Under the pieces are notes generated by a model. That model was not told the DNA's origin. It searched no databases and was given only the letters and a program-made list of their open reading frames with translations. The position numbers and the translations under genes are program-made. Positions 45,954 to 55,330 of a stretch of 59,990 nt of DNA are shown in pieces (within the stretch, counting starts at the first letter, position 1; every line of letters begins with the position of its first letter). Source of the stretch: Oscillatoria salina IIICB1 (GTDB lineage: Bacteria; Cyanobacteriota; Cyanobacteriia; Cyanobacteriales; SIO1D9); contig NZ_JAAHBQ010000032.1 of NCBI RefSeq assembly GCF_020144665.1, positions 1 to 59,990 on the forward strand, read 5' to 3'.

Positions 45954-46465
45954 ACGGTTGACTCACCATTATAACTCGAAATTAGTTCGGCGATCCGCCT
46001 CAGCTAACCCTACTCTTTTAAGGAATGCTAAGTCATTATGGTAATAGGAGAGTGTTGGAGTTGGGCTGTGGTCAGATTTTGAGTCATCAAATGCTTGTCT
46101 GCTAGTAGTTACAAAAGTTAATGAACTTTTTTACCTTTACGACCGTCTAATTTTGTAATAGGATAGGAAATAAAGTAAACTCATACTGACTTCAAGTTAA
46201 TCGTTTCCTTTTCAACCATCAGTAGTGGAAGTGGAGGAAGCAAATTAATAAACGTTAAAGGGAGTAATTTAAACGCATTTAACTCAACATCGATAAACAC
46301 CTTGCTGCCTGCGCCAACGCAAGAGAGCAGGCAGTGTTTACCTCTTTTGCGGGATGTTCTACCAAGACAACGATAACTATCGTCAAAGGTGAGAACGAGC
46401 AATTCCCGACCTGGTCAACCCCAGCGACTATCCTTGTTGCTTGTTTAGGAGTCACTACTGTACAA
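45954..46465. other. Leader region of the second sigma gene, with a hairpin
   Basis: No ORF is supported in these 512 bp. CTGCCTGC at 46305-46312 pairs with GCAGGCAG at 46327-46334 (8 bp, 14-nt loop), and flanking AAACA/TGTTT can extend the stem past a bulge. It lies about 130 bp before the start codon and may be a 5' UTR structure. Confidence 0.5.
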
Positions 46466-47452
46466 ATGCCCACTGCCAAAATTGACAAAGAAACCAAACA
46501 ACCTATGTTCTCGGCGGATATGGTACGGACTTATTTGCATGAGATAGGTAAAGTACCTCTGCTTACCCACGAACAAGAAATTGTCTTTGGTAAGCAAGTA
46601 CAGAAAATGATGTCCTTGTTAGAGAAGAAAGAAGAATTGGCGCAAAAGCTCGATCGCGAACCCACTGACAAAGAGTGGGCAGAATTTGTTCAGATGAGCG
46701 AATCCGAACTAGAGAAAGCCGTGCGACAAGGTAATCGGGCGAAGCGTAAGATGATCGAAGCCAACTTGCGTTTAGTAGTAGCGATCGCCAAAAAATACCA
46801 AAAGCGCAACATGGAATTTCTGGATCTGATTCAGGAAGGGACATTAGGATTAGAGCGAGGTGTCGAGAAATTCGATCCGATGCGGGGCTATAAGTTTTCC
46901 ACCTATGCTTACTGGTGGATACGCCAAGCGATCACCAGAGCGATCGCCCAACAAGCTCGCGCCATTCGCCTACCCATACACATTACTGAAAAACTGAATA
47001 AAATCAAAAAAGTTCAGCGAGAACTCTCCCAACAACTGGGACGTAGCGCTACTCCCAGCGAAATTGGCAAGGAGTTAGACTTAGAACCATCGCAAATCCG
47101 AGAGTATTTGAGCATTGCGCGTCAACCTATTTCTCTTGACGTACGCGTTGGAGACAACCAAGATACCGAACTCTCCGAGTTACTCGAAGACAGTGGTCCA
47201 TCTCCAGAGCATTATATTACTCAGGAATCAATGCGCCAAGACCTAGAAAATATGCTCGCCGAGTTAACACCTCAACAACGAGCAGTATTGTCTCTACGTT
47301 TTGGTTTAGAAGATGGAAAAGAGTTATCTCTGGCGAAAGTTGGCAAGAAACTCAACCTCTCTCGCGAGCGCGTGCGTCAACTCGAACATCAAGCACTAGC
47401 TCAACTGCGTAGACGTAGAGGAAATGTGCGCGAGTACATTGCAGCCAGTTAG
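46466..47452 (+). CDS. Group 2 RNA polymerase sigma factor, SigB/SigD-like
   Basis: A 328-residue sigma factor. It has region 1.2 ([21 protein letters not shown]), region 2 ([20 protein letters not shown]), region 3 and region 4 HTH ([20 protein letters not shown]). It has no acidic region 1.1 and is therefore non-housekeeping. The compact form and [20 protein letters not shown] start resemble SigB and SigD, which respond to heat, dark/light and redox changes; I cannot separate the two by eye. ATG 46466 is preceded by AGGAG 14 nt upstream; the upstream extension of the frame to 46334 is not protein-like. A terminator follows. Confidence 0.9.
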   Translation: MPTAKIDKETKQPMFSADMVRTYLHEIGKVPLLTHEQEIVFGKQVQKMMSLLEKKEELAQKLDREPTDKEWAEFVQMSESELEKAVRQGNRAKRKMIEANLRLVVAIAKKYQKRNMEFLDLIQEGTLGLERGVEKFDPMRGYKFSTYAYWWIRQAITRAIAQQARAIRLPIHITEKLNKIKKVQRELSQQLGRSATPSEIGKELDLEPSQIREYLSIARQPISLDVRVGDNQDTELSELLEDSGPSPEHYITQESMRQDLENMLAELTPQQRAVLSLRFGLEDGKELSLAKVGKKLNLSRERVRQLEHQALAQLRRRRGNVREYIAAS

Positions 47453-47476
47453 CTGTAAATAACTCAAAAAATTTGA

Positions 47477-47509
47477 AGCGGTAGCGGTTTTTCCCTACCG
47501 CTTTTTTTC
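47477..47509 (+). terminator. Rho-independent terminator after the sigma gene
   Basis: AGCGGTAG/CTACCGCT forms an 8-bp stem with a 10-nt loop and is followed by seven T. Confidence 0.92.
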
Positions 47510-47511
47510 TA

Positions 47512-47808
47512 GGGGGACTGGGGACTGGGGACTCAGTTATCAGTGAACAGCGAACAGTAAGCAGTTATCAGTGAGCAGTTACCAGTAAGCAGTGAACAGT
47601 AAACACTGAACAGTTACCAGTAAACAGTGAACAGTAAACACTGAACAGTTACCAATAAACAGTTTATCCTCCACCTCTCCCAAGTCTTCCCCCTCTTCCT
47701 TGTCTCCAATTTCTACTGATAACTGATAACTGGTAAGGTAAAACCCCCTCTCCCAAGTCCCCAATCCCCAGTCCCCAGTCCCTAATCCCCAATCCCCATT
47801 TACGAAAT
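47512..47808 (+). repeat. Modular palindromic element, copy 3 (forward, expanded)
   Basis: The same layout as copy 1, but the CAGT-rich block is expanded into ~10 imperfect copies of CAGTKANCAGTGAACAGTAA. The AGTTTATCCTCC core and the closing array of AGTCCCC and AATCCCC are present. The remaining 244 bp up to the next gene (47809-48052) are AT-rich, with no ORF. Confidence 0.85.
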
Positions 47809-48052
47809 TCACTGAGAGCAAACTGAAGCTAGCTAATAGTTCAGAAATTAAACTGTCACAGAGCCTTATTTTATTGAACACAAGCCGTGAGAACTTAAAA
47901 ATAGGAAAAAATACTTAATAAAAGAAACTTTTTTCTAATCAACAATCGAGCTTCAGGAGCAAGACAATTCACCCTTTTGGGGGAAAAAATAAGACTCAAA
48001 ATCAAGTAAATTAATAGTATACGGGTAGGCTATCAACAGATCGGGGGGAAAA

Positions 48053-48634
48053 ATGTCTTTACAGAAGAATTTGGCAGCAATTACACCAAAAAACTTGCTA
48101 TTAAATCTAGGCATTGTGCTAAGTGTTGGGCTAGTAAATACTGGTACCTTTCCCCTAAATTCGTGGGCGACAGAAACACCGAAAACCGAACAGAAAAGTT
48201 TGCTTGCGAACTCAGGAATTTTGCCATTAAGTAATACAAAACAAGATAATTCTTTAGGCAGTATACCTGATGGAGTATATCTTTACGGAAATACTTCAGA
48301 AGCAGACCAAATCGGTAACGAATATTTGGTATTTGAGGTAAGAGATGGTAAAACCATCGGTGCTTTTTATCAGCCTCGGTCAGAATATGCTTGTTTTTAT
48401 GGCGCGATCGCACCAGAACAAATGAATTTGAGTGTGGTCGATCCTTACGAAGAGGCTGTCTATTCCCACTCAATTGCACTACAAGAAGTACCTTCAACCA
48501 TAGCTACAGCAAACGGTCAAGCTCCTCGGACAGTAGCATTAGAAGGCTACAAACGCATTAGCAATATCAGCGATAATGACGAGCGGATGCTCAACACTTG
48601 TATTAACAATTATCAAGAAGTAGTTTGGGAATAA
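48053..48634 (+). CDS. Secreted hypothetical protein
   Basis: A 193-residue protein. A signal peptide is likely (hydrophobic NLGIVLSVGLVNTGTF, then cleavage near SWA-TE, ~residue 40). The mature part contains IPDGVYLYGNTSEADQIGNE and VFEVRDGKTIGAFYQPRSEY, followed by two Cys that could form a disulfide (ACFYG and NTCINN). This pattern occurs in uncharacterised cyanobacterial exported proteins. GGGGGG at 48042-48047 precedes the start by 5 nt. It converges on cobO. Confidence 0.75.
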   Translation: MSLQKNLAAITPKNLLLNLGIVLSVGLVNTGTFPLNSWATETPKTEQKSLLANSGILPLSNTKQDNSLGSIPDGVYLYGNTSEADQIGNEYLVFEVRDGKTIGAFYQPRSEYACFYGAIAPEQMNLSVVDPYEEAVYSHSIALQEVPSTIATANGQAPRTVALEGYKRISNISDNDERMLNTCINNYQEVVWE

Positions 48635-48643
48635 ACATAACAA

Positions 48644-48667
48644 GTCCCCAGAGTCAAGTCTGGGGAC
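48644..48667. terminator. Strong hairpin between convergent genes
   Basis: GTCCCCAGA/TCTGGGGAC is a perfect 9-bp stem with a 6-nt loop, placed between the stop codons of the secreted protein and cobO. The T-rich sequence after it is weak on both sides, so it may act as a shared 3' end in either direction. Confidence 0.65.
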
Positions 48668-48677
48668 GTTAAGAATT

Positions 48678-49286
48678 TTAAAACTCAATACCCGGTTGTG
48701 CTTTTACTCCTTGTTCGCGAAAAGGATGTTTTACTAAAGTCATTTCAGTAACCAAATCCGCTTGAGCAATTAATTCTGAAGGTGCGCCTCTACCAGTAAG
48801 AATAACGTGAGTATCAGTGGGTTTTTCTTCTAGTCCAGCGAGAACAGTTTGCACATCAAGGTAATTGTGTTTGAGAGCAACATTAATCTCATCTAAAAGG
48901 ATCAATTTGAAGTCTGGATTGCAGATATATTCTAACGCCGTTGACCAGGCTTCAATTGCTTTTTGGGTATCTCGTTCGCGGTCTTGAGTTTCCCAAGTAA
49001 AGCCTTCTCCCATCGCGTGAAAAACGAGTTGTTCTTTCCACTGAGAGAGGACAGCTTTTTCTGCGGGTTCCCAAGCACCTTTAATAAATTGGACGATCGC
49101 CACTCGGAAACCGTGACCGAGGGAACGCATTACCATACCCAACGCAGCAGTAGTTTTTCCCTTACCATTACCAGTGTGAACGATAATCAAACCCTTTTCA
49201 ACAGAGCGTTCCGCTACGCGCTGCTGTTGTACTTCCTTGCGTCGCTGCATCTTGCGCTTATATTGTTCTGAAGTCTCTATAGTCAT
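48678..49286 (-). CDS. cobO: Cob(I)yrinic acid a,c-diamide adenosyltransferase
   Basis: A 202-residue enzyme that transfers the 5'-deoxyadenosyl group of ATP to corrinoid cobalt, in B12 or pseudocobalamin synthesis. The P-loop is VHTGNGKGKTTAALG. Other family motifs are FIKGAWEPAEKAVL, LILLDEINVALKHNYL and VILTGRGAP. The basic N-terminus (KRKMQRRKEVQQQR) is normal for CobO. It stands alone, with no other cobalamin gene in the window. Confidence 0.95.
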   Translation of the reverse strand: MTIETSEQYKRKMQRRKEVQQQRVAERSVEKGLIIVHTGNGKGKTTAALGMVMRSLGHGFRVAIVQFIKGAWEPAEKAVLSQWKEQLVFHAMGEGFTWETQDRERDTQKAIEAWSTALEYICNPDFKLILLDEINVALKHNYLDVQTVLAGLEEKPTDTHVILTGRGAPSELIAQADLVTEMTLVKHPFREQGVKAQPGIEF

Positions 49287-49845
49287 AGAAATGGATAAAT
49301 TCAGCGATCGCTATTATCCAACATCAACTAGTATTGCTAGCGATCGGGCTTTTATCTCTTACCAAAAAATTGGGTTTAAAGCCTCGCCGTTCTACGGCGA
49401 CTTTGATTGAGAAGAAACTAGAACATTAGTACAATAGTTGATAGCGAGTAGAACTAAAGTCTACGCGATGAATCGCTCTAGTAGGTCGAAATCCCGGTAA
49501 GTAAGTCCGCCGGCTAAACCACTGCAAGCTTTCTTCAGAGCGAGGAGCGTACTAAATTAGCTTTTGTGATGGATGTTTGAAAGCATAAAACTAAAAAAAA
49601 GTAAGCGCAATATATGCGGCTATATGCCAACATATTGAGCGACTAGAGGCAACTTGACTATGCCTGCAAGAGTTCGATTGAGTACTTGTAAATCTCCGTC
49701 TCTTTAGAGCCCAGAGAAGTCAAAAGCAACAAATTTTGCATAAATCTTTCCATTTCAGCGAATAAAATATTGAGGTTATCTGTCTTCGTATCCTAATTTG
49801 TGGTAATACTGAAACAATTTCCTTAAGTTTCCAGTAAATAGCCCG
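49287..49845. other. Intergenic with possible structured RNA
   Basis: This 559-bp spacer has no ORF. It holds three hairpins: TCGCCGT/ACGGCGA (49384-49400), GTAGA/TCTAC (49448-49464) and GCGAT/ATCGC (49465-49476). The last two abut and could stack. The first resembles end hairpins of IS200/IS605 elements. It is either a transposon scar or an unannotated RNA. Confidence 0.4.
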
Positions 49846-50580
49846 ATGGACGAACAGCTACGTCAACTCATTCAAGAGGTAGTTCTGAATACCGATGGAA
49901 GTCCACAACAAAAAGCAGCTATGAACCGCTTGTTAAAGCTTATCCCCCAATTACCCAGCGTCTACATTTCTCCCAACTCTGAGATTAATACACGAGATGC
50001 CTTTAATCGAGCTTTAGAGGGTGTTTCCACCTTTCGGGGCAATATTAGCGGAGAAAACATTCGTAAATTTGTTCAGAAAAGAAATTTGAATCTCGAAAAT
50101 GTAGATCCAGAATTTCTGAGGAAATGCTTTATTCAGTGGTTTAAGATAATTCTGAAGTTCAAAAAAATAGATGTGTATCGCGAACAAGGCGAAGCATTGA
50201 GTTTAGATGTCTGTTTGGGAGACGAGCAAAGAAGCACTTTTCTTGATATTCTCCCCGCTCCCAATCCTAGTGGAATTGAGCAACTCGCTCGTCAAGAAGA
50301 AATAGAAAAAACTGAGAATTTTCAAAGAAGACTGAGGCGTTATTTGGAAGTAGATCCAGAGCAAAAGCTACGGAACTGTTTTCCTCACCAATATCCTCAA
50401 GCTAATTGTCAGGAAATCACCAAAAGGCGTTTCTTTAAAGAGCCGCCTGAAAAATGGAAAAAGCTAGCCCAAGAGTTAAATATTCCCTTGGGAACTGTGA
50501 CTTCTCATTGGCAAAGAAAGTGTCAGTCTCTTTTACAAGAAATTGCTAAAAGTATTCAAGAACAAATGGAGAAAGAATAA
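49846..50580 (+). CDS. Sigma-70-like protein paired with DUF1822
   Basis: A 244-residue protein. The C-terminal ~40 residues form a region-4-like HTH (PEKWKKLAQELNIPLGTVTSHWQRKCQ), while the middle is a poorly conserved region-2-like segment (FLRKCFIQWFKIILKFKKID). It is the type called sigma-70 family in cyanobacteria, found immediately upstream of DUF1822 genes. True sigma activity is unproven. The stop overlaps the next start (TAATG), so the two are translationally coupled. Confidence 0.72.
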   Translation: MDEQLRQLIQEVVLNTDGSPQQKAAMNRLLKLIPQLPSVYISPNSEINTRDAFNRALEGVSTFRGNISGENIRKFVQKRNLNLENVDPEFLRKCFIQWFKIILKFKKIDVYREQGEALSLDVCLGDEQRSTFLDILPAPNPSGIEQLARQEEIEKTENFQRRLRRYLEVDPEQKLRNCFPHQYPQANCQEITKRRFFKEPPEKWKKLAQELNIPLGTVTSHWQRKCQSLLQEIAKSIQEQMEKE

Positions 50581-51578
50581 TGAATAACGCGGAAACTCCT
50601 TTTTTTATCCCACTCAAAATTAGTCAAGAATCTCGTCACTATGCCCAGCAATTTGCTCGCGAACAAGTAACCTCAGAAAAGTCCCAAGAAGTATTTTATA
50701 ACACCTTGGCTGTCTGTGCTGTTTATAGTTTTTTAGAATGGATGGAATTACCCTCAAATCTTAACCAGAGTGAAAGTTGGAATTCTGTAGTCAGACGCTT
50801 TCATAATGTAGCTGATTTAGTGATATCAGGTATTGGTAAAATTGAGTGTCGTCCGGTGCTATCTGAGCAAAAACATTTTTCTTTACCACCAGAGGTGACA
50901 GAAGACAGAATCGGCTGTGTATTAGTTAAATTTGAGCCAGATTTAGAGCAAGTAAAACTATTAGGATTCATTCCCGCTACTGCTGCTAAAACTTTGCCAG
51001 AACAAATAAAAATTGAAGATTTACAACCTCTAGAAGATTTAACAGAATATTTGGATGAGTTGCAAGTAAAGCAAAATATTGTCTTTGCTCAATCAACAAT
51101 AAACTTGAGTAAATGGCTAGCAAATGACTTTGGAGAAATAATTAAAGCAGGTTGGCAAACTGTACAAGAACTTTTAGATCTTGAAGAAGCAGATTTAGTT
51201 CCAGTTACTCGTTTTCGTAGTAGAGGAATTCCTCAAAATCCAGTTATTCGCTGCAAACAAATTAACTTAGGAAGACAATCAGCGAATGAGGCTGCGATCT
51301 TAATTGTTTTTGTTTGGGAACAAGACTCAGAAAACAAAGGTATACGTCTACAGTTACGTCCTTCAAAAGGACAAATGCGTTTACCCACTAATTTATTATT
51401 TAGTTTACTTGATGAATCAGGAAATCTTGTAGAAGATACAGCAGGAAAACCTGTGGAATTTAAAGCTAAAACTAACGAACCTCGCTTTGACATTTGGTTT
51501 CCTGCTAAATTAGGTGAAGGTTTTCTGGTAAAACTTGCTTTGAATAATACTACTTTTACAGAAAGTTTTTCGATTTAA
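50580..51578 (+). CDS. DUF1822 family protein
   Basis: A 332-residue protein with the DUF1822 N-terminus (IPLKISQESRHYAQQFAREQ, then YNTLAVCAVYSFLEWMELP) and C-terminal beta-rich region (RLQLRPSKGQMRLPTNLLFS). The function is unknown. In cyanobacteria DUF1822 genes commonly sit between a sigma-like gene and a CHASE2/CHAT-type protease or signalling gene. Here the next gene is a phosphate permease 170 bp away, so the usual third member is absent. Confidence 0.85.
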   Translation: MNNAETPFFIPLKISQESRHYAQQFAREQVTSEKSQEVFYNTLAVCAVYSFLEWMELPSNLNQSESWNSVVRRFHNVADLVISGIGKIECRPVLSEQKHFSLPPEVTEDRIGCVLVKFEPDLEQVKLLGFIPATAAKTLPEQIKIEDLQPLEDLTEYLDELQVKQNIVFAQSTINLSKWLANDFGEIIKAGWQTVQELLDLEEADLVPVTRFRSRGIPQNPVIRCKQINLGRQSANEAAILIVFVWEQDSENKGIRLQLRPSKGQMRLPTNLLFSLLDESGNLVEDTAGKPVEFKAKTNEPRFDIWFPAKLGEGFLVKLALNNTTFTESFSI

Positions 51579-51748
51579 ACAATGGTTGTAGGTGTGGGAA
51601 GTGGAGCAATATTTAGAATCATTAACAGACAAGAACAATTTATTCACCGATCTTTAAAGATCAAAGCGAGTTAAATATTTAACTTCAGACAGATGAAGGA
51701 TAAAATAAAACAAGTAATTATCGAATTTAGTCCTTTTTTGCTGTATAA

Positions 51749-53020
51749 ATGTCATCTTCTTTTCTCCAACTTGGGCTGACGGCACTGTTAGCATTTTATG
51801 TCGCTTGGAATCTCGGAGCGAATGATGTTGCTAACTCAATGGGAACTTCGGTTGGTTCTAAAGCTTTGACGCTGCGGCAGGCGATAATTGTTGCTGGAGT
51901 GTTAGAGTTTTCTGGGGCGGTTATTTTTGGTCAAAATGTTTCTGCGACTTTAGCGACGGAAATTGTCGAACCGGAACTTTTTGCTAATACTCCGAAACTG
52001 TTATTATTGGGAATGATTGCTGTTTTGTTAGCTGCGGGTTTGTGGTTACAAATTGCGACGAGTTTCGGTTTACCAGTAGCATCATCTCATGCAGTGGTGG
52101 GCGCGATCGCCGGATTTAGTTGGGTAGCGGCTGGCTTTAATTCGGTAGACTGGAGCAATATTGGCAGTATTACCTCGGCTTGGCTGATTACTCCATTGAT
52201 CAGTGGCGCGATCGCTGCTTTATTTTACAGCCAAATTCAACGTTGGATTCTCAATCAACCCGATCCTCTCGCTCAGTTACAGGAATGGATTCCTTGGCTG
52301 AGTGCTATACTTCTCAGTGTCTTCGGCGTAATTGTCTTACCAACAATTTTCGCTACACCCTTTTTCAACTCCTTTGCGCTACCAAATCACGACTTTTCTA
52401 TCGCAGTAGGTGCTATCGCTACTGTAAGTCTTACCATTGCTAGCTGGCGCGGGCTAGAAGCAATCAAAAGCCGAGGAAATGATTCCGAAGCCAAGAAAGA
52501 ACAATTACAGGCTGTAGAGAAGCAATTAGGAAGATTCCAGGTTATCAGTGCTTGCTTCGTCGCCTTCGCCCACGGTTCCAACGATGTCGGTAACGCGATC
52601 GCCCCCCTCGCCGCGATCGCCTATATTCTCCGCACGGGTACAGTACCCATCGTAAATTTTGTCGTCCCCCTGTGGATTTTAATTCTCGGCGGTGCAGGAA
52701 TCGTCGCTGGATTGGCAGCCTTTGGTAAAAACGTCATTACCACCGTCGGCGAAGAAATCATTACCCTGCAACCCAGTAGCGGCTTTTGCGCCGAAATCGC
52801 CACCGCTACGACAGTTTTAGTCGCCTCTCGCTTAGGCTTACCAGTTTCCACCTCCCAAGCTTTAGTGGGCGGTGTAGTGGGGATTGGCTTATTTGAGCAA
52901 AGCCAAAAAATCAAATTCCAAACCGTCCGAGCGGTAGTTCTCGCCTGGGTAATAACCTTACCAGCCACAGCTATTTTAAGCGCGATTGGCTTTACCGTAC
53001 TGCGATCGCTGTTTTACTAG
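51749..53020 (+). CDS. Inorganic phosphate transporter, PiT family
   Basis: A 423-residue membrane protein with ~10-12 transmembrane helices. It has the duplicated PiT signatures GANDVANSMGTSVGSKAL in the N-half and GSNDVGNAIAPLAAI in the C-half, plus paired GLPVASSHAVVG and GLPVSTSQALVG motifs. It is a low-affinity phosphate or metal-phosphate symporter in the plasma membrane. It appears to be a single-gene unit. Confidence 0.94.
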   Translation: MSSSFLQLGLTALLAFYVAWNLGANDVANSMGTSVGSKALTLRQAIIVAGVLEFSGAVIFGQNVSATLATEIVEPELFANTPKLLLLGMIAVLLAAGLWLQIATSFGLPVASSHAVVGAIAGFSWVAAGFNSVDWSNIGSITSAWLITPLISGAIAALFYSQIQRWILNQPDPLAQLQEWIPWLSAILLSVFGVIVLPTIFATPFFNSFALPNHDFSIAVGAIATVSLTIASWRGLEAIKSRGNDSEAKKEQLQAVEKQLGRFQVISACFVAFAHGSNDVGNAIAPLAAIAYILRTGTVPIVNFVVPLWILILGGAGIVAGLAAFGKNVITTVGEEIITLQPSSGFCAEIATATTVLVASRLGLPVSTSQALVGGVVGIGLFEQSQKIKFQTVRAVVLAWVITLPATAILSAIGFTVLRSLFY

Positions 53021-53322
53021 ATAACCAGCAATCCGCGATGGGGCAAAGTCCAGCGCCCGATTAAGCGATCGCGAGTAACAAATTTAAGGTTATCCTGTTA
53101 CCCAAGACTGAGAAGCTAACTTGGCAAATTTCTGGCTATTGGGAGATGTCCTCTAATACAATGTCAGCAATAACGACCAAGCAAAATCATCTCTTGAATT
53201 GGTAAAAAAATAAATTTCTGCCAGAGAAATTGGCGATTCGCTCCCGAAGTCGAAAGCGTAATTAGCGCCTTCAGCCTCGTGGAGATTCCTTCTCGGTCTA
53301 ATGGTATTGAGGATAAAAGCAA
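53021..53322. other. Intergenic, 302 bp
   Basis: It holds one HIP1-like GCGATCGC and AT-rich sequence before the EamA gene. Nothing else is visible. Confidence 0.5.
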
Positions 53323-55080
53323 ATGGGGCAACTGGACAATCAACCAGAAAACTATCAAAACGTCGATCCTGGGGCAGCAGAAACGCGTCTGCGAGAAATA
53401 ACTGATGAGTTGGAAAATCTGAAACAAAACTTTATTTTCCAGTTGTCTCAAGAAATTGAGCAACTCCAAATTAGAAAAAATCGCTTACAACAAGAAGTTG
53501 AGCAACTGGAATTAAACCGTCAGCAGCAACTCAATCGACAGCAAGAGTTAATACAGCAAATTGCCCCAGCCTTAGTTAATCAACTAGAAGATTTACTCAG
53601 ACAGGGCTTAACTCTCTCAGCAAGAGATCGAGGAGCAAGCCCCACATCGGCTGGCGAAGTAGACTATAACGAAAACGCTCGTCAACTAATTCTCTCCTTG
53701 GATTCTACTCTGAGAACCACTTTCAGAACCTTACAGCAAGACCTGAGCAGCTATCAAAGTTCGCTATCCCAGCAGCTAGGTCAGATGTATAATCTCGAAC
53801 AGCAAGGAGAAGCAATTTTAGAAGCATTAGTGAGTCGGTTAAAAGCCGAACTGCAAACAGAAGCGATCGCTTCTCCTCCACCAACATCACCACCACCGAG
53901 GAGGACTTCCCCTCGCTATCAATCTCCGGAAGTATATCAAACCGGAGCAATTCCCGAACCACCACCGCCAACACCAACCGTTACTTCCTCTTCCAGAACT
54001 AAAATTCCCAAAGCCCAACCTCCATCGGCAGAACATCCTGCACCTACTAAGCCTCAACCCAAAAAACAATCCAAACTTCAGCTGGGAATCACCCTAGCCT
54101 TACTTTCCTCCTTAGCACTGTCACTGTATAACGTCGTTGTCGCGATCGTACTCAAACCTGCCTCAGTTTTGGGCTTATTCGAGTTGGGAGGATATATTTC
54201 TCCCAGCGTGGGCAATTCGCTACTCATTTTGTGGCTGCGGATGGTAGTCGTAGTACCAATGATGGCAATTCTGGCAGGATTTCTTTACTCGCGGACTTGG
54301 CAGGATATTATGAATTCTTTCCAGTCGAAAGACTGGCGACTTTGGCTAAAAGTAATCGGTAGTGGTTTTTTCCTCTTTATCTCCCAAGTGCTAATTTATA
54401 TCTCCTTCGGTTCGGCACTTTCTCCAGGAGTAGTAATTACAATTTTCTTCATCTTCCCGATCGTTACCGTGCTACTTTCATGGTTACTGTTTGGAGAACG
54501 TCCAACTTTAATTCGCAGTATTGCCACAGCCGTAGTCTTTTTAGGGGTAGTGCTGATTTCTTTGGCTGGAGGAGGAGCAGTTGAAAGTTTTCCTTTACGC
54601 GGTTTTAGTACCGCAGTTGGTTCTGGTGTCACTTTTGCTTTTTACGTGTTACTTACTCAAGCTTCCGCCAAAAAACTACATCCTGTTCCCTTCAGCGTAG
54701 TTAATTTTGTCACAATTCTGATTTTTTCGGGTTTGAGCTTATTTATCTTTCCCTTTCTGCCCCTACCGCCTACCTGGGATGTCAGTGTAGATCCTCTAAT
54801 GTGGTCTAACTTGATTGTTAGCGGTTTAATTTTGGGCGGATTAACGTTACTTTCTTATCTACTCAACAATATCGGGATCGGCTTAATTGGTGCCGCCCGC
54901 GCCTCAATTTTCGGTGCTACAGGTCCAGTTTTAACGACCATTCTGGCTTGGTTGATTATCGGACGACCTTTAATCGGTATTCAATGGGTAGGAATGTTAA
55001 TCGTTACTCTGGGAGTATTAGGACTGAGTTTAGAACGGATGTGGAAAAAGCCCAAACCAGCCAAAAACACTAATCGCTGA
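53323..55080 (+). CDS. EamA/DMT transporter with N-terminal coiled-coil and Pro-rich linker
   Basis: A 585-residue protein with three parts. Residues ~15-175 are a Gln/Glu-rich coiled coil (LSQEIEQLQIRKNRLQQEVE). Residues ~185-250 are a Pro/Ser-rich linker (SPPPTSPPPRRTSP). Residues ~255-575 form ten transmembrane helices with two EamA repeats (for example FIFPIVTVLLSWLLFGERPT and GPVLTTILAWLIIGRPL). EamA proteins move small metabolites such as amino acids. The extra cytoplasmic coil is far longer than in the family and suggests a partner-binding role. Substrate unknown. Confidence 0.88.
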   Translation: MGQLDNQPENYQNVDPGAAETRLREITDELENLKQNFIFQLSQEIEQLQIRKNRLQQEVEQLELNRQQQLNRQQELIQQIAPALVNQLEDLLRQGLTLSARDRGASPTSAGEVDYNENARQLILSLDSTLRTTFRTLQQDLSSYQSSLSQQLGQMYNLEQQGEAILEALVSRLKAELQTEAIASPPPTSPPPRRTSPRYQSPEVYQTGAIPEPPPPTPTVTSSSRTKIPKAQPPSAEHPAPTKPQPKKQSKLQLGITLALLSSLALSLYNVVVAIVLKPASVLGLFELGGYISPSVGNSLLILWLRMVVVVPMMAILAGFLYSRTWQDIMNSFQSKDWRLWLKVIGSGFFLFISQVLIYISFGSALSPGVVITIFFIFPIVTVLLSWLLFGERPTLIRSIATAVVFLGVVLISLAGGGAVESFPLRGFSTAVGSGVTFAFYVLLTQASAKKLHPVPFSVVNFVTILIFSGLSLFIFPFLPLPPTWDVSVDPLMWSNLIVSGLILGGLTLLSYLLNNIGIGLIGAARASIFGATGPVLTTILAWLIIGRPLIGIQWVGMLIVTLGVLGLSLERMWKKPKPAKNTNR

Positions 55081-55094
55081 TTAAAAAAAAGTAG

Positions 55095-55119
55095 TCGGGT
55101 GCGTCGATCGCGCACCCGA
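55095..55119 (-). terminator. Hairpin downstream of the EamA gene
   Basis: TCGGGTGCG/CGCACCCGA forms a 9-bp stem with a 7-nt loop. A run of eight A precedes it on the plus strand, so on the minus strand the stem is followed, after CTAC, by a T-run. It may end transcripts coming from the tRNA-Ser side, and stabilise the EamA mRNA 3' end. Confidence 0.6.
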
Positions 55120-55144
55120 TAAATTTGATATTACTTCATTAGCA

Positions 55145-55231
55145 CGGAGAGGGAGGGATTCGAACCCTCGTTAGAGTTGCCCCTAAACAGCATTTCCAGT
55201 GCTGCGCCTTCAACCACTCGGCCACCTCTCC
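55145..55231 (-). tRNA. tRNA-Ser (GGA)
   Basis: An 87-nt class II tRNA with a long variable arm (around TTTAGGGGCAACTCTAAC). The acceptor stem is GGAGAGG/CCTCTCC, the anticodon stem CAGCA/TGCTG encloses CTGGAAA (anticodon GGA), and the T-arm is GGGTTCGAATCCC. The discriminator is G, as expected for serine. Confidence 0.96.
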
Positions 55232-55330
55232 AAAAGGCGGGTCAGTTATCTATGATAACAAGCAATTTGCCATTTTGGTAATATTTGGGGGAAATTTAAA
55301 ACAAATGGCGCTCGCTAACTGCATTACAAT

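Noticed and set aside
47579-47881. Minus-strand 100-codon ORF at 47.6-47.9 kb
   Set aside because: It is repeat-derived (GDWGLGTGDWG) from the GGGGACT arrays and has no start signal.
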